A stretch of DNA of 64,000 nt from Skeletonema tropicum (GCA_037178625.1 CM074133.1:3472001-3536000); one strand, 5' to 3'. Shown: positions 51,527 through 61,845, counted from the stretch's first letter. A program made the numbers and translations. The notes: generated from the letters alone by a model not told the origin.

Positions 51527-52423
51527 TCACTTCATAAGCTTCCTCTGGAATAATTTTTCTACCTCTTCCCTCTGCGGACTCTTGGTTGCATCCACAGCCG
51601 CCTGATGTGCACGTAGACTAGCAGCGAGTACCTCTTTGCTGACAAGACCTTCTTTGAATGCATCCATCAGCATATTAATTGATGTTGGTTCTCCTTGTGC
51701 GGCAGCGATGGGCAAATGTTTGACTGCTTTTTCAGCATTGCATTCGTAGTATCCGAGAAGTAATCTAGCATTGGGATGACCACCGATGGCAGCTTCTTCT
51801 AGATGGTACAATTCCTTTTCTTTATCCTTCTCAACAACTTGCCCCGAGACATACATCTTTGCCACTTTATAATGCGCATCAGCGTCTCCCAATTTAGCAG
51901 CCTTTGAATACCACTCGAATGCACCTGCATAATCTTTCTTCTTGTAGTGTTCAAATCCTTCTTCTCGTATCGCAACTCGATCACTCGCCGCAATTCTTTT
52001 CTTTCTTTGTTCATTACCTCCTTCAATGTTGGAGGGAGCAGGTTCACGACAGAATGGGCAAGTTTGTTTGAGCCTCATCTCCCTCTCTCGAATCCGATTG
52101 GCATAAGCGCAGCCAGTACAAATCACTTTGCTGCAGCACGTCAAAAGGGTGCATTTCGATTCATTAATCGGCAGAGGTAAGCAGCAAATTGGGCAGTCCC
52201 CCATGTGGCTGCTTTCTGGCTGTTTGAATAATAATTCATCACGCAACTCAACCGCCCGTTTCTTGCGTTCTCCGTGCTCTGATTTATGATTTGTCTGACA
52301 GACATTACTACAGTATCGAACGAGGTCGCAAGCGTCGCAATCCTTCAATTTGATGTCATCAACTTCTGCGATGCCGCAGGCAGCACAACACAACTTTGTG
52401 TCATTATCTTCATCTTCGCTCAT
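51527..52423 (-). CDS. MYND-like / RING-like / Sel1-repeat protein, last MYND Cys missing
   Basis: 298 residues, start MSEDEDND. MYND ligands CAAC, CDAC, CSNVC and H are present, but the final Cys is lost through a short change (SEHGERKKRA against SEHEEACKKRA). The RING-like module is complete (DCPIC, TCCSKVICTGC, CPFC). Sel1 repeats (AFEWYSKAAKLGD, GQVVEKDKEKELYHLEEAA, AEKAVKHLPIAAAQGE) follow, then the tail ALRAHQAAVDATKSPQR-type. The sequence just 5' of the ATG (CTGTGGTAAAAGAAT) is nearly the same as that of the 58172 gene. It is a tandem-duplicate partner of 57270-58172, with shared 5' and 3' flanks. Confidence 0.85.
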   Translation of the reverse strand: MSEDEDNDTKLCCAACGIAEVDDIKLKDCDACDLVRYCSNVCQTNHKSEHGERKKRAVELRDELLFKQPESSHMGDCPICCLPLPINESKCTLLTCCSKVICTGCAYANRIREREMRLKQTCPFCREPAPSNIEGGNEQRKKRIAASDRVAIREEGFEHYKKKDYAGAFEWYSKAAKLGDADAHYKVAKMYVSGQVVEKDKEKELYHLEEAAIGGHPNARLLLGYYECNAEKAVKHLPIAAAQGEPTSINMLMDAFKEGLVSKEVLAASLRAHQAAVDATKSPQREEVEKLFQRKLMK

Positions 52424-52693
52424 ATTCTTTTACCACAGCGTTTCAGTTGTTGAGCCCACGTACGCTATGCTCTCTACTCCTTCAATCCGCAGACCATTAA
52501 CAACCGGAACATGATACAATCCATGAGATAAGCAATCCATCAACGCATCTCAACGCATGCACACACTTCGCTTCGCTCGCTCACATCTCACATCAAATAA
52601 TCAAAAAGCTCTATCCAAGCTTCGACTATTAATTGTCAAGCTTATTATTCCGGAAATCTGAGGAGCTCTAATGAAGTAGAGTGTGTAACATTG

Positions 52694-52753
52694 TACGTGG
52701 GCACAACCACCCATCCCACACAAGTACGTGGGCACAACCATCCATCCCACGCA
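52694..52753 (+). repeat. Two-copy 31-bp tandem repeat
   Basis: TACGTGGGCACAACCA-Y-CCATCCCAC occurs at 52694 and again at 52725. Confidence 0.7.
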
Positions 52754-53019
52754 GAGACGTTGACCGGTATTTCAATTTGCAAAATCTCATTCACAACTTT
52801 CACTTCAGAAAGCTCTGATTTTGGGGTGATGGACAGGCAAGCGGGTGTCCGGACTTTATCCCCACTTTTCCGTCATCCCCTGGTCCGAGCGAGCTTGCTT
52901 GCTGCCACATTGCATCGTGTGGGTTTTTCGCATCGGTTGTCTAGATAGTTTTAAGCGTCACCACACCCACAGTCTGTCTGTTGTGTTTGATGAAAGGAAC
53001 CTCCTCAAGTATCCCTTGA

Positions 53020-53757
53020 GTGCATGCAGAGAAGGACAGAGCGATGACGAGCAAGAACCGAGGTCCAGTTCCAGTCTATGACTTGATGATGTCCTCTGAT
53101 GGAGTGGGGGGAGCAAATGGAGCTAAAATCGAGCCCGCCCTACGCATCTACCCCGGATCCCACCATATGTGCATAACGAATGAGGATCTTGATCAAGGGC
53201 GAGGCAACGGGACTCTTCGCAAGTGCTTGAAACTCAAACTCAAAAAGGATGGGCGGGAGAGGGAGAGGAGGTGGAAAAATTGGGATGGAAAGAAGGTATG
53301 GACTGTGTCGGTTGACGACATCGAGTGGGTGAAGTTCGAGCATTACCCAACCACCGGCACCAAAGCACGGACCTTCAAGCTCAAACCACAAGAATTCTCA
53401 GCCACAATCAAGTTCCCTCTGACTGAAACAATAACTACAACCATGCAACGCCAAGGTCAAACAGGTTCCTGTCAACTCTAACATAGCAACAACAGGCCAC
53501 AAGCTGCAGGGGATGTTCAAAGACGTCCTCATCGTCAATGACTGGAATTATCGATCGTGAACTGGGTCTACGTTGTCTTGTCGAGGGTGAGAACACTAGC
53601 TGGACTCTATCTGATGAAACCCTTAGACCTGGAACGCAGCTTCAACGTCCCTCAGAATCTCATTCGCTTCGAGCAACGATTGAAGGCCAACAAAGAACTA
53701 CCAATTCTCGACATGTTGGGTTACCAATCAAATGCGGAGATCGAAACGATGCAGTGA
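53020..53757 (+). pseudogene. Decayed Pif1/Helitron-type helicase, C-terminal part
   Basis: Three consecutive frames read as one helicase C-terminus. The first is PALRIYPGSHHMCITNEDLD...VWTVSVDDIEWVKFEH (frame 1). The second, PVNSNIATTGHKLQGMFKDV (frame 2, ~53468), has the helicase motif V-like TGHKLQG. The third is NWVYVVLSRVRTLAGLYLMK (frame 1 again, ~53557), with the motif VI-like VLSRVRT. At least two frameshifts and a TGA (53557-53560 region) break it, and Walker A is absent. The order and motifs are those of the Pif1-like helicase C-terminus found in Helitrons and their host relatives; assignment to a Helitron is inference, since no Rep domain or Helitron ends were identified. Confidence 0.65.
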
Positions 53758-53904
53758 AGAGTTCATAAGTCATCTAAAAGTAATAAGAAAGTTCATACAA
53801 ATAGAAATAGCAGCTTAGCAGATTTTGACAGAAAACAAGAACTTATTCTTACAGTAGTACGAGTCGGTACGAGCTCTGAGAGTGAGAGAGAAGAGAGCGG
53901 AAGC

Positions 53905-53945
53905 ACGAAAGCCGGGAGAAGCTTGCCCTGCCGCCGCACGCCAAT
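53905..53945 (-). repeat. 41-bp repeat shared with 32805-32846
   Basis: The reverse complement of this stretch (ATTGGCGTGCGGCGGCAGGG onward to CTTTCG) equals the start of the insertion in duplication copy II. Flanks beyond it differ. Confidence 0.7.
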
Positions 53946-54000
53946 TTTCTATTTTGTGGGACAGATACAATATAGAGGGAGTATGTAAGTAAGAGAGTCT

Positions 54001-54015
54001 GAACGTGTCGCAACG
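54001..54015. promoter_or_regulatory. Orphan copy of shared upstream motif
   Basis: GAACGTGTCGCAACG matches the MYND-gene motif exactly over 15 bases, but no MYND gene lies within a few hundred bases. It may mark a lost gene copy. Confidence 0.35.
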
Positions 54016-54115
54016 GGCACGAAGTGTGAATCAAGCGCTCCAGATTCCCCAAAAAATGATATAGAAAAAATGATACCTATAGAACGAGTTTGAGCATGTC
54101 TCTAGTGGCGGGATT

Positions 54116-54360
54116 GGTTGTGGCTGGGCCACAACTAGGCGTGCCGGGATAGTGGGCGCTTTTCATGGTATGTTGTGGGCGGCGCCCACGTGGGGCCCAC
54201 AACTACACATAATCGGGTACAAATGAGCTCAAATTGCCCGAATTTAACCCTTATATCGACCAAAAATCCCCAATATTCCCCGTTCAAGCCTCTCCTTCAA
54301 CCATGGTGTGTTGTGGGCACGCCCACGCGCCCCCTATCCCGGTTTGCCTAGCCACAACCC
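54116..54360. mobile_element. MITE-like element, 245 bp
   Basis: GGTTGTGGCT at the left end pairs with AGCCACAACC at the right end. Further in, CCGGGATAG-GGGCGC pairs with GCGCCCCCTATCCCGG, and the CATGGT/ACCATGG and TGTTGTGGGC blocks are also mirrored. About 10 bp are inserted in the left arm. No coding capacity; no clear target duplication. Confidence 0.55.
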
Positions 54361-56829
54361 ACACATTTTCAGCCAAAACAGTATCAAAATCAACTAAACC
54401 ATGACGGTTTCGGCCGTAGTAGACATCATTAACAATAGTAATGACGAGCCATCATTACCTCTCTCCCTTCTATAACACCTCGCGATCCATTCGGGGTGCG
54501 GTCGGCGTCTCGTTTCATTCGATTCACCCGCAATTGGCAGCAAAAGGCTGCGGCACGGCCGAATATCGTGCTATCGCTTCAATTTTCGATGGTCATTCGT
54601 CTTCTACTCCTCTTCCTCGACTCGATAATCATCGACACGTTAATATCAACTGATTCTTGACGCGGGCGGTGCAAATTATTGCCGAATATACTCACACAGG
54701 ACAATACAACGGTTGAACTTGGCCGAGCATGTGGGTGTGGTGGTAATTATTATTTTGGGATTGGGGATGTACCCATCTCAGAATTAGAAGAGGACCCGCA
54801 ATGCCTTGGTGCAGAGGGTAGAGAACATTGACGAATCTTTGCTAATGAAGGCTGGCTTACTATTCTAATTTGGGGGTGGTGCGCTCGTTGCGACTGTGCT
54901 GTGGAGAGAACTGCAACCAGTTGAGTGGAAAGACTCTACTGCTGCAATGAACTGAATTGCTCTGAGTGGAACGCCGGATATAATACCTGAGCATTCAACA
55001 TGAGGTGAAAGAATAAGCCAAGCAGCAACAAACAAAATCCATTACTTCTCTTTTGATCGCATACGCCTTTGCGCTGTTTCGATTCAATGTAATGAGCAAG
55101 ATCGAAGTTAGATAGAGGGCTCTACCAAGGCGAGCACATTGTAGGTACACGAGGATGGCAAGCATTGAGGCAATTACTATCACAATCATTCCACCATTGC
55201 ATGGTAACGATGCAGTCGATAGTAAAGAGACTATCCAGAGACGCGCAGTGGCTGTGGCTGAAATCCTCGTCGTCATGAGAGAGAGAGAGCAGCTCACCAC
55301 CTTCTCATGGCATGAGGGCGGGAATCTAAACCCTTCCGATCCCACATTGAACACTCCGGCGATCGCAAGAAGTTGATCGACTGGTGTTACCACTTTGTTT
55401 ATCGCTGTCATCAGTAATTGAGATTGAGATGGTCAATCGATTCCTCTTGTATCTGCAACTCCGCCCATGCCAACATGAGAGTTGACAGCTGCATCCGACG
55501 AAGCTCTTATAACTAAATAAGCTTCAGTTGCTCACAGTCGTTCAGCACGGCATTGTATGTTGACATCGAGATCAATGAATGACGTCTTGTCAAGTGATCT
55601 GTTCACAGAGATGTGCAGTCGAGCCTACGCTGTAGACGTACAGCCGGGCCTACTCCACGGCGAAGATGTTGAGGAGATGGAGCGCTTTTATTGAATGCCC
55701 TATCATGGTGATATCACGTTCAGACTGCCTCCTAAAGTTGGATTTGATCGCATTGATCCTGCCTCATATTGCGCTTCCTCTGTGACTTCTTCGTGGATGA
55801 GATAAAGTACTTGATCGCACTTACTGTGCTCGACTACCTTCTCGTAACAACGAATGAGCACAATGCTACAAAAGCAGTCGTATACAGCTTTATAAGTATA
55901 AGTAAAACTAGATTTAAGGGGCACAAGAGTTGCTGAGAGCTTTCTAGTATGGCAATTATGGAATGGTTCGACTTTGATCACTCCGGAGAAGGATACCAAA
56001 GAAGACAGAAGAATGGATGATAAAAGAAGTTATAGTCATGATTCTTCTTCATGGCCCAGTCTACCTCGCCTGTCATTGGTTGTCAATATTGGTATGTACG
56101 ATTGAGAAGATTGAGAGCATCTCTTCTCTTCGTTATAGCGCCTAAATTTGATACGCAAGTGTCGATGGATAATTCTACTCCTTACTTCTACTACCAATGT
56201 TACTACCAATGTACATCAAATATTACCGATGAGTTGGCTGATTTATTCTCTTCCGTCACTGTTTCTCAGACAGAGAAAGCCCAACAAACTCACAAGGAGA
56301 TCTACGCCACATTGACATTGAGCATCGTCGAGTGAACCGTGGACACATTCAATTCTTCGCACACTCAGTACTCAGTCTATTTGTTGTAGAGCTCTTCTAC
56401 TTCTTCTACTACGTACTCCCCAGCCCCACATTGATCGAAGCGGCTGCAATATACTCCTTCTGCTGCTACTTTCGTCGTTGTAGTCGCAGCATCGATCGAT
56501 AATATCACGCCGACGTCAGTCGCGGAGGGGTGGACGCCGCTCGCCGGATTCCATTGGAAATTTGTCGTCTTCGCGGCAAACGGGGTACCAGCATGAACGC
56601 AGCAATAACAGGAGTACACTAGAGTGTAAATTAATTATTGCTATGGGCGAATATTTCCATGGCATAGGAGGACACGGAAGCAGCGACTTGGTGTTTAGTG
56701 GTTTGACGATTTGTTGTGGTTTGGCTCGGAGCCGAACCACAACCGTTCCCCCGCCATAATCATTCCCGCCACTGGATGTACTTCAGTAGTTGAGCACATA
56801 GAAGAGATAGAGCAGTAATTAGATAGTAG
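54361..56829. other. 2.5-kb stretch without a supported gene
   Basis: Several frames of 70-138 residues exist. The longest (54995-55411, minus) has hydrophobic stretches, but no family resemblance and atypical composition. None has a conserved motif or neighbour support. A 31-nt hairpin is at 56713-56743. Confidence 0.4.
56713..56743. repeat. Hairpin with 15-bp arms
   Basis: GTTGTGGTTTGGCTC pairs with GAGCCGAACCACAAC with almost no loop (one G-T mismatch). The GTTGTGG end resembles the MITE terminus at 54116. Confidence 0.6.
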
Positions 56830-57024
56830 TAATGCATTCAAATGGAGAAATCTCCAAAAATGAAAATACAGCGGAGATGTCTGGTTCTGAGGAAGCAGCT
56901 AGCACTTAAACATTAAGTTGAAGTCAAAATCTTCTTGCTAGGGAGCGACAGGGCAGCTGAAAGGTAAAACACTATGCCTTGTTTCGTATTGTTTGAAAAT
57001 ACATAGCGTTGATGGCATTCGGCA

Positions 57025-57072
57025 AATCACGGTCAATCAACTCAAGCCGCCGAAAGATTACAATGGGCACTA
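57025..57072 (+). pseudogene. Relic of transporter gene
   Basis: Reads NHGQSTQAAERLQWAL, matching NHGLSPQSAEQIQWAH of the SLC35F6-like gene at most positions. It is not part of any longer frame. It lies ~200 nt beyond the 3' end of the MYND gene at 57270. Confidence 0.6.
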
Positions 57073-57269
57073 ACACAGAAGACATTCGTCACCGAAAAGG
57101 AATCTGCGGAGCATTGGACCCATGCCGCCATAGGGATATAGTGCCCACATTTGGAGGTGTTTGGCGTCCGTGTGGAGGGTACGAAGAACGTCCTCTCTTT
57201 TGAAATGTATCTAACTGCGTTCATCACTTCATACCTAACGAGTTGGCATTAGGCAGCAACCGCAGGCGA

Positions 57270-58172
57270 TCACCTGAACTTAAACCTCCTCTCGAATTCT
57301 TCTGCCTCTTCCCTACGCTGACTCTTGGTTGCATCTACAGCGGCCTGGTGTGCACGGAGAGCAGCAGCAAGGTCCACTTTGCTGATATCTCCATCTTTGA
57401 ATGCATCCATCAGCCTTTTGATTGATGTTGGTTCTCCTTGTGCGGCAGCGATGACCCAATGTTTCACTGCCCTCTCCCTATTGCGTTCATAGTGTCCGAG
57501 AAGGTATCTAGCATAGGGATGCCCACCAATGGCAGCTTCTTCTAGATGATGCACTTCCTTTTCTTTATCCTTCTCAAAACCTATGCTTAAGTAATACATC
57601 CTTGCCAGTAGAACATGCGCCTCAACATCTCCCAATTTAGCAGCCTTCGTATACCACTCAAACGCACCTGTATGATCTTCCATCTTGTAGAGTTCCGTTC
57701 CCTCTTCGCGAATCGCAACCGGATCATTCGCCTTTATTCGTTTCTTCCTTTGTTCAATACCTCCTTCAATGTCGGAGGGTGCAGGTTCACGACAGAATGG
57801 GCACTTATTTTCCAGCCTCATCTTCACCTCTCGTATCTTATTAGCGATATCACAGCCATTGCAAATTATTTCGCTGCAGCACGTTGTTAATGTGCATTTC
57901 GATTCACTAAGCGATAGAGGTAAGAAGCAGATCGGGCAGTCCCCAAGATGTGTGCTTTCTGGCTGTTTGAACAATAATTCGTCACGTAATTCAGCCGCTC
58001 GTTTCTTGCACGCTTCTTCGTGCTCTGATTTATGCTTTGTCTGGCATTCTTCACTGCAGTATCTAACAAGATCACAATCATCGCAACTCTTCAATTTGAT
58101 GTTGTCAATTTCTTCAATGCCGCACGTGGCGCAACTTGATGATGTGCTCTCCGCCTCATTCTCTTCACTCAT
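57270..58172 (-). CDS. MYND-finger / RING-like / Sel1-repeat protein, intact
   Basis: 300 residues, start MSEENEAE at ATG 58172. MYND finger complete (CATC, CDDC, CSEEC, H...C). RING-like module DCPIC, TCCSEIICNGC, CPFC. Sel1-like repeats: AFEWYTKAAKLGD, the second with SIGFEKDKEKEVHHLEEAA, and RERAVKHWVIAAAQGE. Tail ALRAHQAAVDATKSQRR. All ligands are kept, so this and the copies at 28301 and 31028 are the best candidates for function. The 5' flank (GGTAAAATAAT before ATG) and 3' flank match the gene at 51527-52423, showing a segmental duplication. A degenerate ACGTGTC-type motif (CGTGTCACCCACGG, 58390-58403) lies ~220 nt upstream. Confidence 0.88.
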   Translation of the reverse strand: MSEENEAESTSSSCATCGIEEIDNIKLKSCDDCDLVRYCSEECQTKHKSEHEEACKKRAAELRDELLFKQPESTHLGDCPICFLPLSLSESKCTLTTCCSEIICNGCDIANKIREVKMRLENKCPFCREPAPSDIEGGIEQRKKRIKANDPVAIREEGTELYKMEDHTGAFEWYTKAAKLGDVEAHVLLARMYYLSIGFEKDKEKEVHHLEEAAIGGHPYARYLLGHYERNRERAVKHWVIAAAQGEPTSIKRLMDAFKDGDISKVDLAAALRAHQAAVDATKSQRREEAEEFERRFKFR

Positions 58173-58992
58173 ATTATTTTACCACAGCGCTTCAGTTTTT
58201 GAGCCCACACGTACGCTATACTCTCGACTCCATCAACCCGCAGACCAATACCAACCAACACACAATGGCAATAATGATATGTACAATCCACAAAAGATAC
58301 ACAATCCATCATTCAAGCAGCAGCAGAAATGAGAGTTCTCACACAAACGCACTTGCGAATTAATGCAAGATTTTGGATGTGGAATGTATCGTGTCACCCA
58401 CGGCAAGCCCACGAATCCAACTCCAAATATTGACAATTGTCCGTTACTCCGGTTGAGAAAAGCAGCCGACAAAATTTGAGTTATGTGTTGCCCCCATTCT
58501 TTTCTGCATTGATTGTGATAATTAATTACTTGATTGGTTTGGGGTACACTCGAAACTGTGTAATTTTAGTGGGTGTCCCAGAAAGCCAACGTAATAAAAA
58601 ATTTTGAGGCGAAGGGGCCAATAGCCAACAACTTGCCAAGCAGCTTGACTCACTCACACACAACAGCTGTGCACAGTCATTCACACACTCTCTACACACA
58701 AGCAAGAACACCACGGTGACTCTCCAATCTATCCACTATTGAAGTGAACCAACAACACTCGGAAGAGCCACGATTTATCTATCATCTCACTGCCAGCTGC
58801 CCATTGCCGCCGCTGTAATTTGAATTCAATAAATTCGCCCAATTCCAAACCCATCAACTCAGCTCCCGTGTCGTGCACTCAACCAGCCCGATAATTTCCG
58901 ATACCACCGTTATACGTTGCAGATAATCCCGCTACGCTACACAATAATAGCTGTCAATCTATATAGCATATTAAAACACCGATAAGAATACT
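58173..58992. other. Divergent intergenic region between MYND gene and HSF gene
   Basis: Holds the upstream region of the minus-strand MYND gene (to ~58410) and the HSF 5' region. No clear heat-shock element array (inverted nGAAn units) was seen. No gene. Confidence 0.4.
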
Positions 58993-60704
58993 ATGTCGTC
59001 GAAAAAGAAGAATAGCGGATCGGCGCCTGAGGTGCCCATCTTTTTGCAGAGTGAGTGTACCATCGAATAATATTCTAATAATTGTTATTGACCGTCGTGT
59101 AAATTGTTGCCTCGTTATATTACCCTCCACTCACCATCTAACACTTCATATATTTATCATTCACCGTCGTTACAGAAACCTACCACATGATCGACACGTG
59201 TCCCCCCACAATCGCCACCTGGTCCTCCGACGGCCTCACCTTCATCGTGAAAAACACCCACCTCTTCGAAACGACCATCATCCCCCAATTCTTCAAACAC
59301 TCCAAATTCTCCAGCTTTGTCCGGCAGCTCAACTTTTATGGATTTCGCAAAATTCGATTCGAGAATTCGCTCAAGATTGATTTGGAGAAGGAGCGAGAGC
59401 AGCGCAACTTTTGGAGGTTTAAGCATGACAATTTTAGGAGGGGACGGAAGGATTTGTTGAGGGAGATCAAGAGGAGTGCCTCGAGCAGCAGTAGCAGTAG
59501 TGGTAGCAATAGCAGTAGTTCGAGTGCTAATGGTACTGCTGCGGCGGCGGTTAGTCCGGCTAGCACATCATCAAGTGTGGCCGCCTCTCCCACATCAAAT
59601 AATACTACTTCCACCACCGTCGCTGCAGCCATCACTCCAGCACCATTACAAGAAGTAACCCGTCTCAACACCGAAGTCAATACCCTCAAGGAACAAATGC
59701 AATCCATGGCCACCAAGATGGATGATTTGACTTCTCTTGTCAAGGGGATGAATGTGAATGTCTCCCCTCCTGAGTTGGGGGGAGCAGCTGCAGCTGAGGT
59801 GGTATCTGTATCGGTTGGAAACAAGAGGAAGAAGGTGGATACTGATGCTAATACTAATACTAGTATTCACGTGATGATGATGCCATCACCGGAAGATGTA
59901 CCCTCGTCCACCATGAACAGCAACGAGACCAAGATGGAAGAGGTGGATGTGGACATTATTCTGCCATTTTCAGATGACAATATTATGAACATGCACAACA
60001 TGAACATGTCATTAGAAGATGCTGCCACGACGCTGTTACCGGATTTGACCCTATCAAATCCCTCTTCGGCGGGTCCATCATCGTTGGTTCCCACTCCGGT
60101 TCTATCGAGATGTTCATCGTTGCCTGACGTTTCACCCGATGATGCAGCCATGGGGGGAGAAGAAGAAGACTTTGTCGATGAATTATTCCACGCCTTTGCC
60201 ACGGATGATACTACTACCACCACGGCGGCTACTACAGCAGCTGCACCACTTGTGGAGGAGAATCCCAACAAGCCCGATCCTGAATTGATGAAACGTATTG
60301 AAGATTCTCTTTCGACGATTCCCAAGACGATGCATGAGATGGTTGCCAATCGTTTGATTGATGCGATTGCCGAGGGTAGTAATGCTATTTCGAGTAGCAA
60401 AAGCTGTTGTAGTAGTGGTAGTGGTGAGGGTGCGACGATTGTTCGCTCCCCCTCTTCTGAATCGAGCGCCACTTCCTCTCCACTCAATCGTTCGTCATCA
60501 TCCTCCTCCATCATTCCCGAGGGTAACGCAGCTGCTGCCGAGGCGGAACAGACTTCCATCCCTCTCCCACTTGCCATTGCCACCCTCAAGACCATCTTGG
60601 CTGATTATGGTCTCAAGGTGGAATGTGGTAGCAGTAGTGAAGATGCCAATCTTCATAGGAGGTTGAGTAATAAGTCTTTGCCTTTGGTGCCTATTCATGC
60701 GTAG
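58993..60704 (+). CDS. Heat shock factor-type transcription factor (HSF), two exons
   Basis: Exon 1 is 58993-59050 (MSSKKKNSGSAPEVPIFLQ plus one base), the intron 59051-59175 (GTGAGT...TTACAG, 125 nt) and exon 2 59176-60704. The joined protein has 528 residues. The intron splits the first conserved helix of the DNA-binding domain; using the in-frame ATG at 59187 alone would lose VPIFLQKTYHM. The HSF domain runs ~14-110: FLQKTYHMI, W..DG..F.V, FE..I.PQFFKHSKFSSFVRQLNFYGFRK. A coiled coil for trimerisation follows around EVTRLNTEVNTLKEQMQSM. The rest is Ser/Thr/Ala-rich with acidic patches (probable activation region). A basic KRKK (GNKRKKVD) may be a nuclear signal. HSFs bind nGAAn repeats as trimers; diatoms have many HSFs, so the target need not be heat-shock genes. 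Confidence 0.92.
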
Positions 60705-60939
60705 GTAGGGTGATGACGAAGAAGTGTGTGTGTGTATTGTAGTGGGAGGATGTAGGTGATATGAGGTGCATTGGGTGCATCGCAAGTAGATAAGAAAGAA
60801 TGGGGACAATTACGGGGGAACGAATAATGACAACAAAATTCATACTAGTTAAACAGAGAGAGAGAGAACGAACGAAATAGGAATGTAATGAGCACCAGAG
60901 CAAGGGGCATGTGACATTATTTAAATGCTAGCGTGAATG

Positions 60940-61135
60940 TAAATAATATTAGCATGAGAAACTTCTATTGAATAGTATGGTATTATGTTGCAGTTTTGTC
61001 ATTTTGCCTCCAATCAAGCTCTTGTCTTGTTTTCCATGTAATCTATCGTTTGAGTAGATGATAGCGTCTGCGTAGTCTGCATGAATCGGCAGAATGAGTG
61101 AGTTAGCGTCTGCTTGTCCAGTGATCATTGCTCAA
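60940..61135. repeat. Diverged third copy of transporter 3' flank
   Basis: AGCATGAGAAACTTCTATTG, GCAGTTTTG-CATTTTG, CCAATCAAGCTC, ATCTATCGTT and CGGCAGAATGAGTGAGTT follow the same order as in 61970-62135, which is downstream of the intact transporter gene. No transporter coding sequence remains here. Confidence 0.6.
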
Positions 61136-61177
61136 CCATTCGAATCTTCCTTCCTCCATATCTTGACTTGTTCCCAT

Positions 61178-61290
61178 CGTAGGAAGGCGATTAGTGTCGT
61201 TTTGGAAAGCTCTCATCGTGCTCTATCGATTAGGCATACTTCCATGGCCAAATATCGAACCTTTACCAATCGATTCGGTCAAAAACGGTG
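61178..61290 (+). repeat. Dispersed copy of array-spacer sequence
   Basis: CGTAGGAAGGCGATTAGTG-CGTTTTGGAAAGCTCTC, then GCTCTATCGATTAG and GGCCAAATATCGAACC, match the spacer just after the array gene, best in unit 7 (25828-26040). It shows the spacer family exists outside the array. Confidence 0.65.
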
Positions 61291-61845
61291 TTAGTTCCCG
61301 CCCAGCTCGGCCCAATCCGGCTTGACAGCCAGAATTCCACAGCCGAGGTCCAAATCATCAAATTCGACAAATTGACAACCATTGTAATCGTCTCCTCAAT
61401 CTGCATCGATGAGTACCATCATTACCAGCAGTATTGTGAAGCGTGAAACATACGTCGGTAAGAGGCAACTTGAAATCAAGTAGCCCATGTGGAAGGAATT
61501 GCAGCAAGGAAGGGCGTCTACCACTTACAGTCAGACCTCATTGGAAGATCAAATCGAAGAAGCTGCAACGCTAAAGACAGCCAATGATTTGGCGTGGAAG
61601 TCAAAAGATGCAATTGAACTTACAAAGTGATTTGGCAAAGTCTTGAAGGACGTCACCACCCATAGCAGTGGACAACATGGTCTACCATGCATGGTCAAGA
61701 TCTGCTGGTCTTCTGCTGGTGGTATCTATTCTACGAGTAAGTTAGCTATTATTACGTACTTACTTACTTTTTCTAAGTGCGGGTTTTTCCCCTCCCGCCA
61801 TTTCTTCTCGCGATAAAAATACGCACAAAAAACCGCAAGGCAAGG
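61291..61845. other. Intergenic, nothing firmly recognised
   Basis: Weak spacer-like similarity continues to ~61400. Beyond that no gene, RNA or repeat was recognised. Confidence 0.4.

Noticed and set aside
53538..53768. Independent 76-residue plus-strand frame
   Set aside because: Overlaps the true helicase remnant frame (NWVYVVLSRVRT), which has recognisable motifs.
54995..55411. Possible membrane protein of 138 residues on the minus strand
   Set aside because: Hydrophobic patches but no family resemblance, no supporting neighbour and a competing plus-strand frame. Not enough to call.
58600..58992. Autoregulatory heat-shock elements before the HSF gene
   Set aside because: No run of three alternating GAA/TTC units with 2-bp spacing was found, only single GAATTC-type words.
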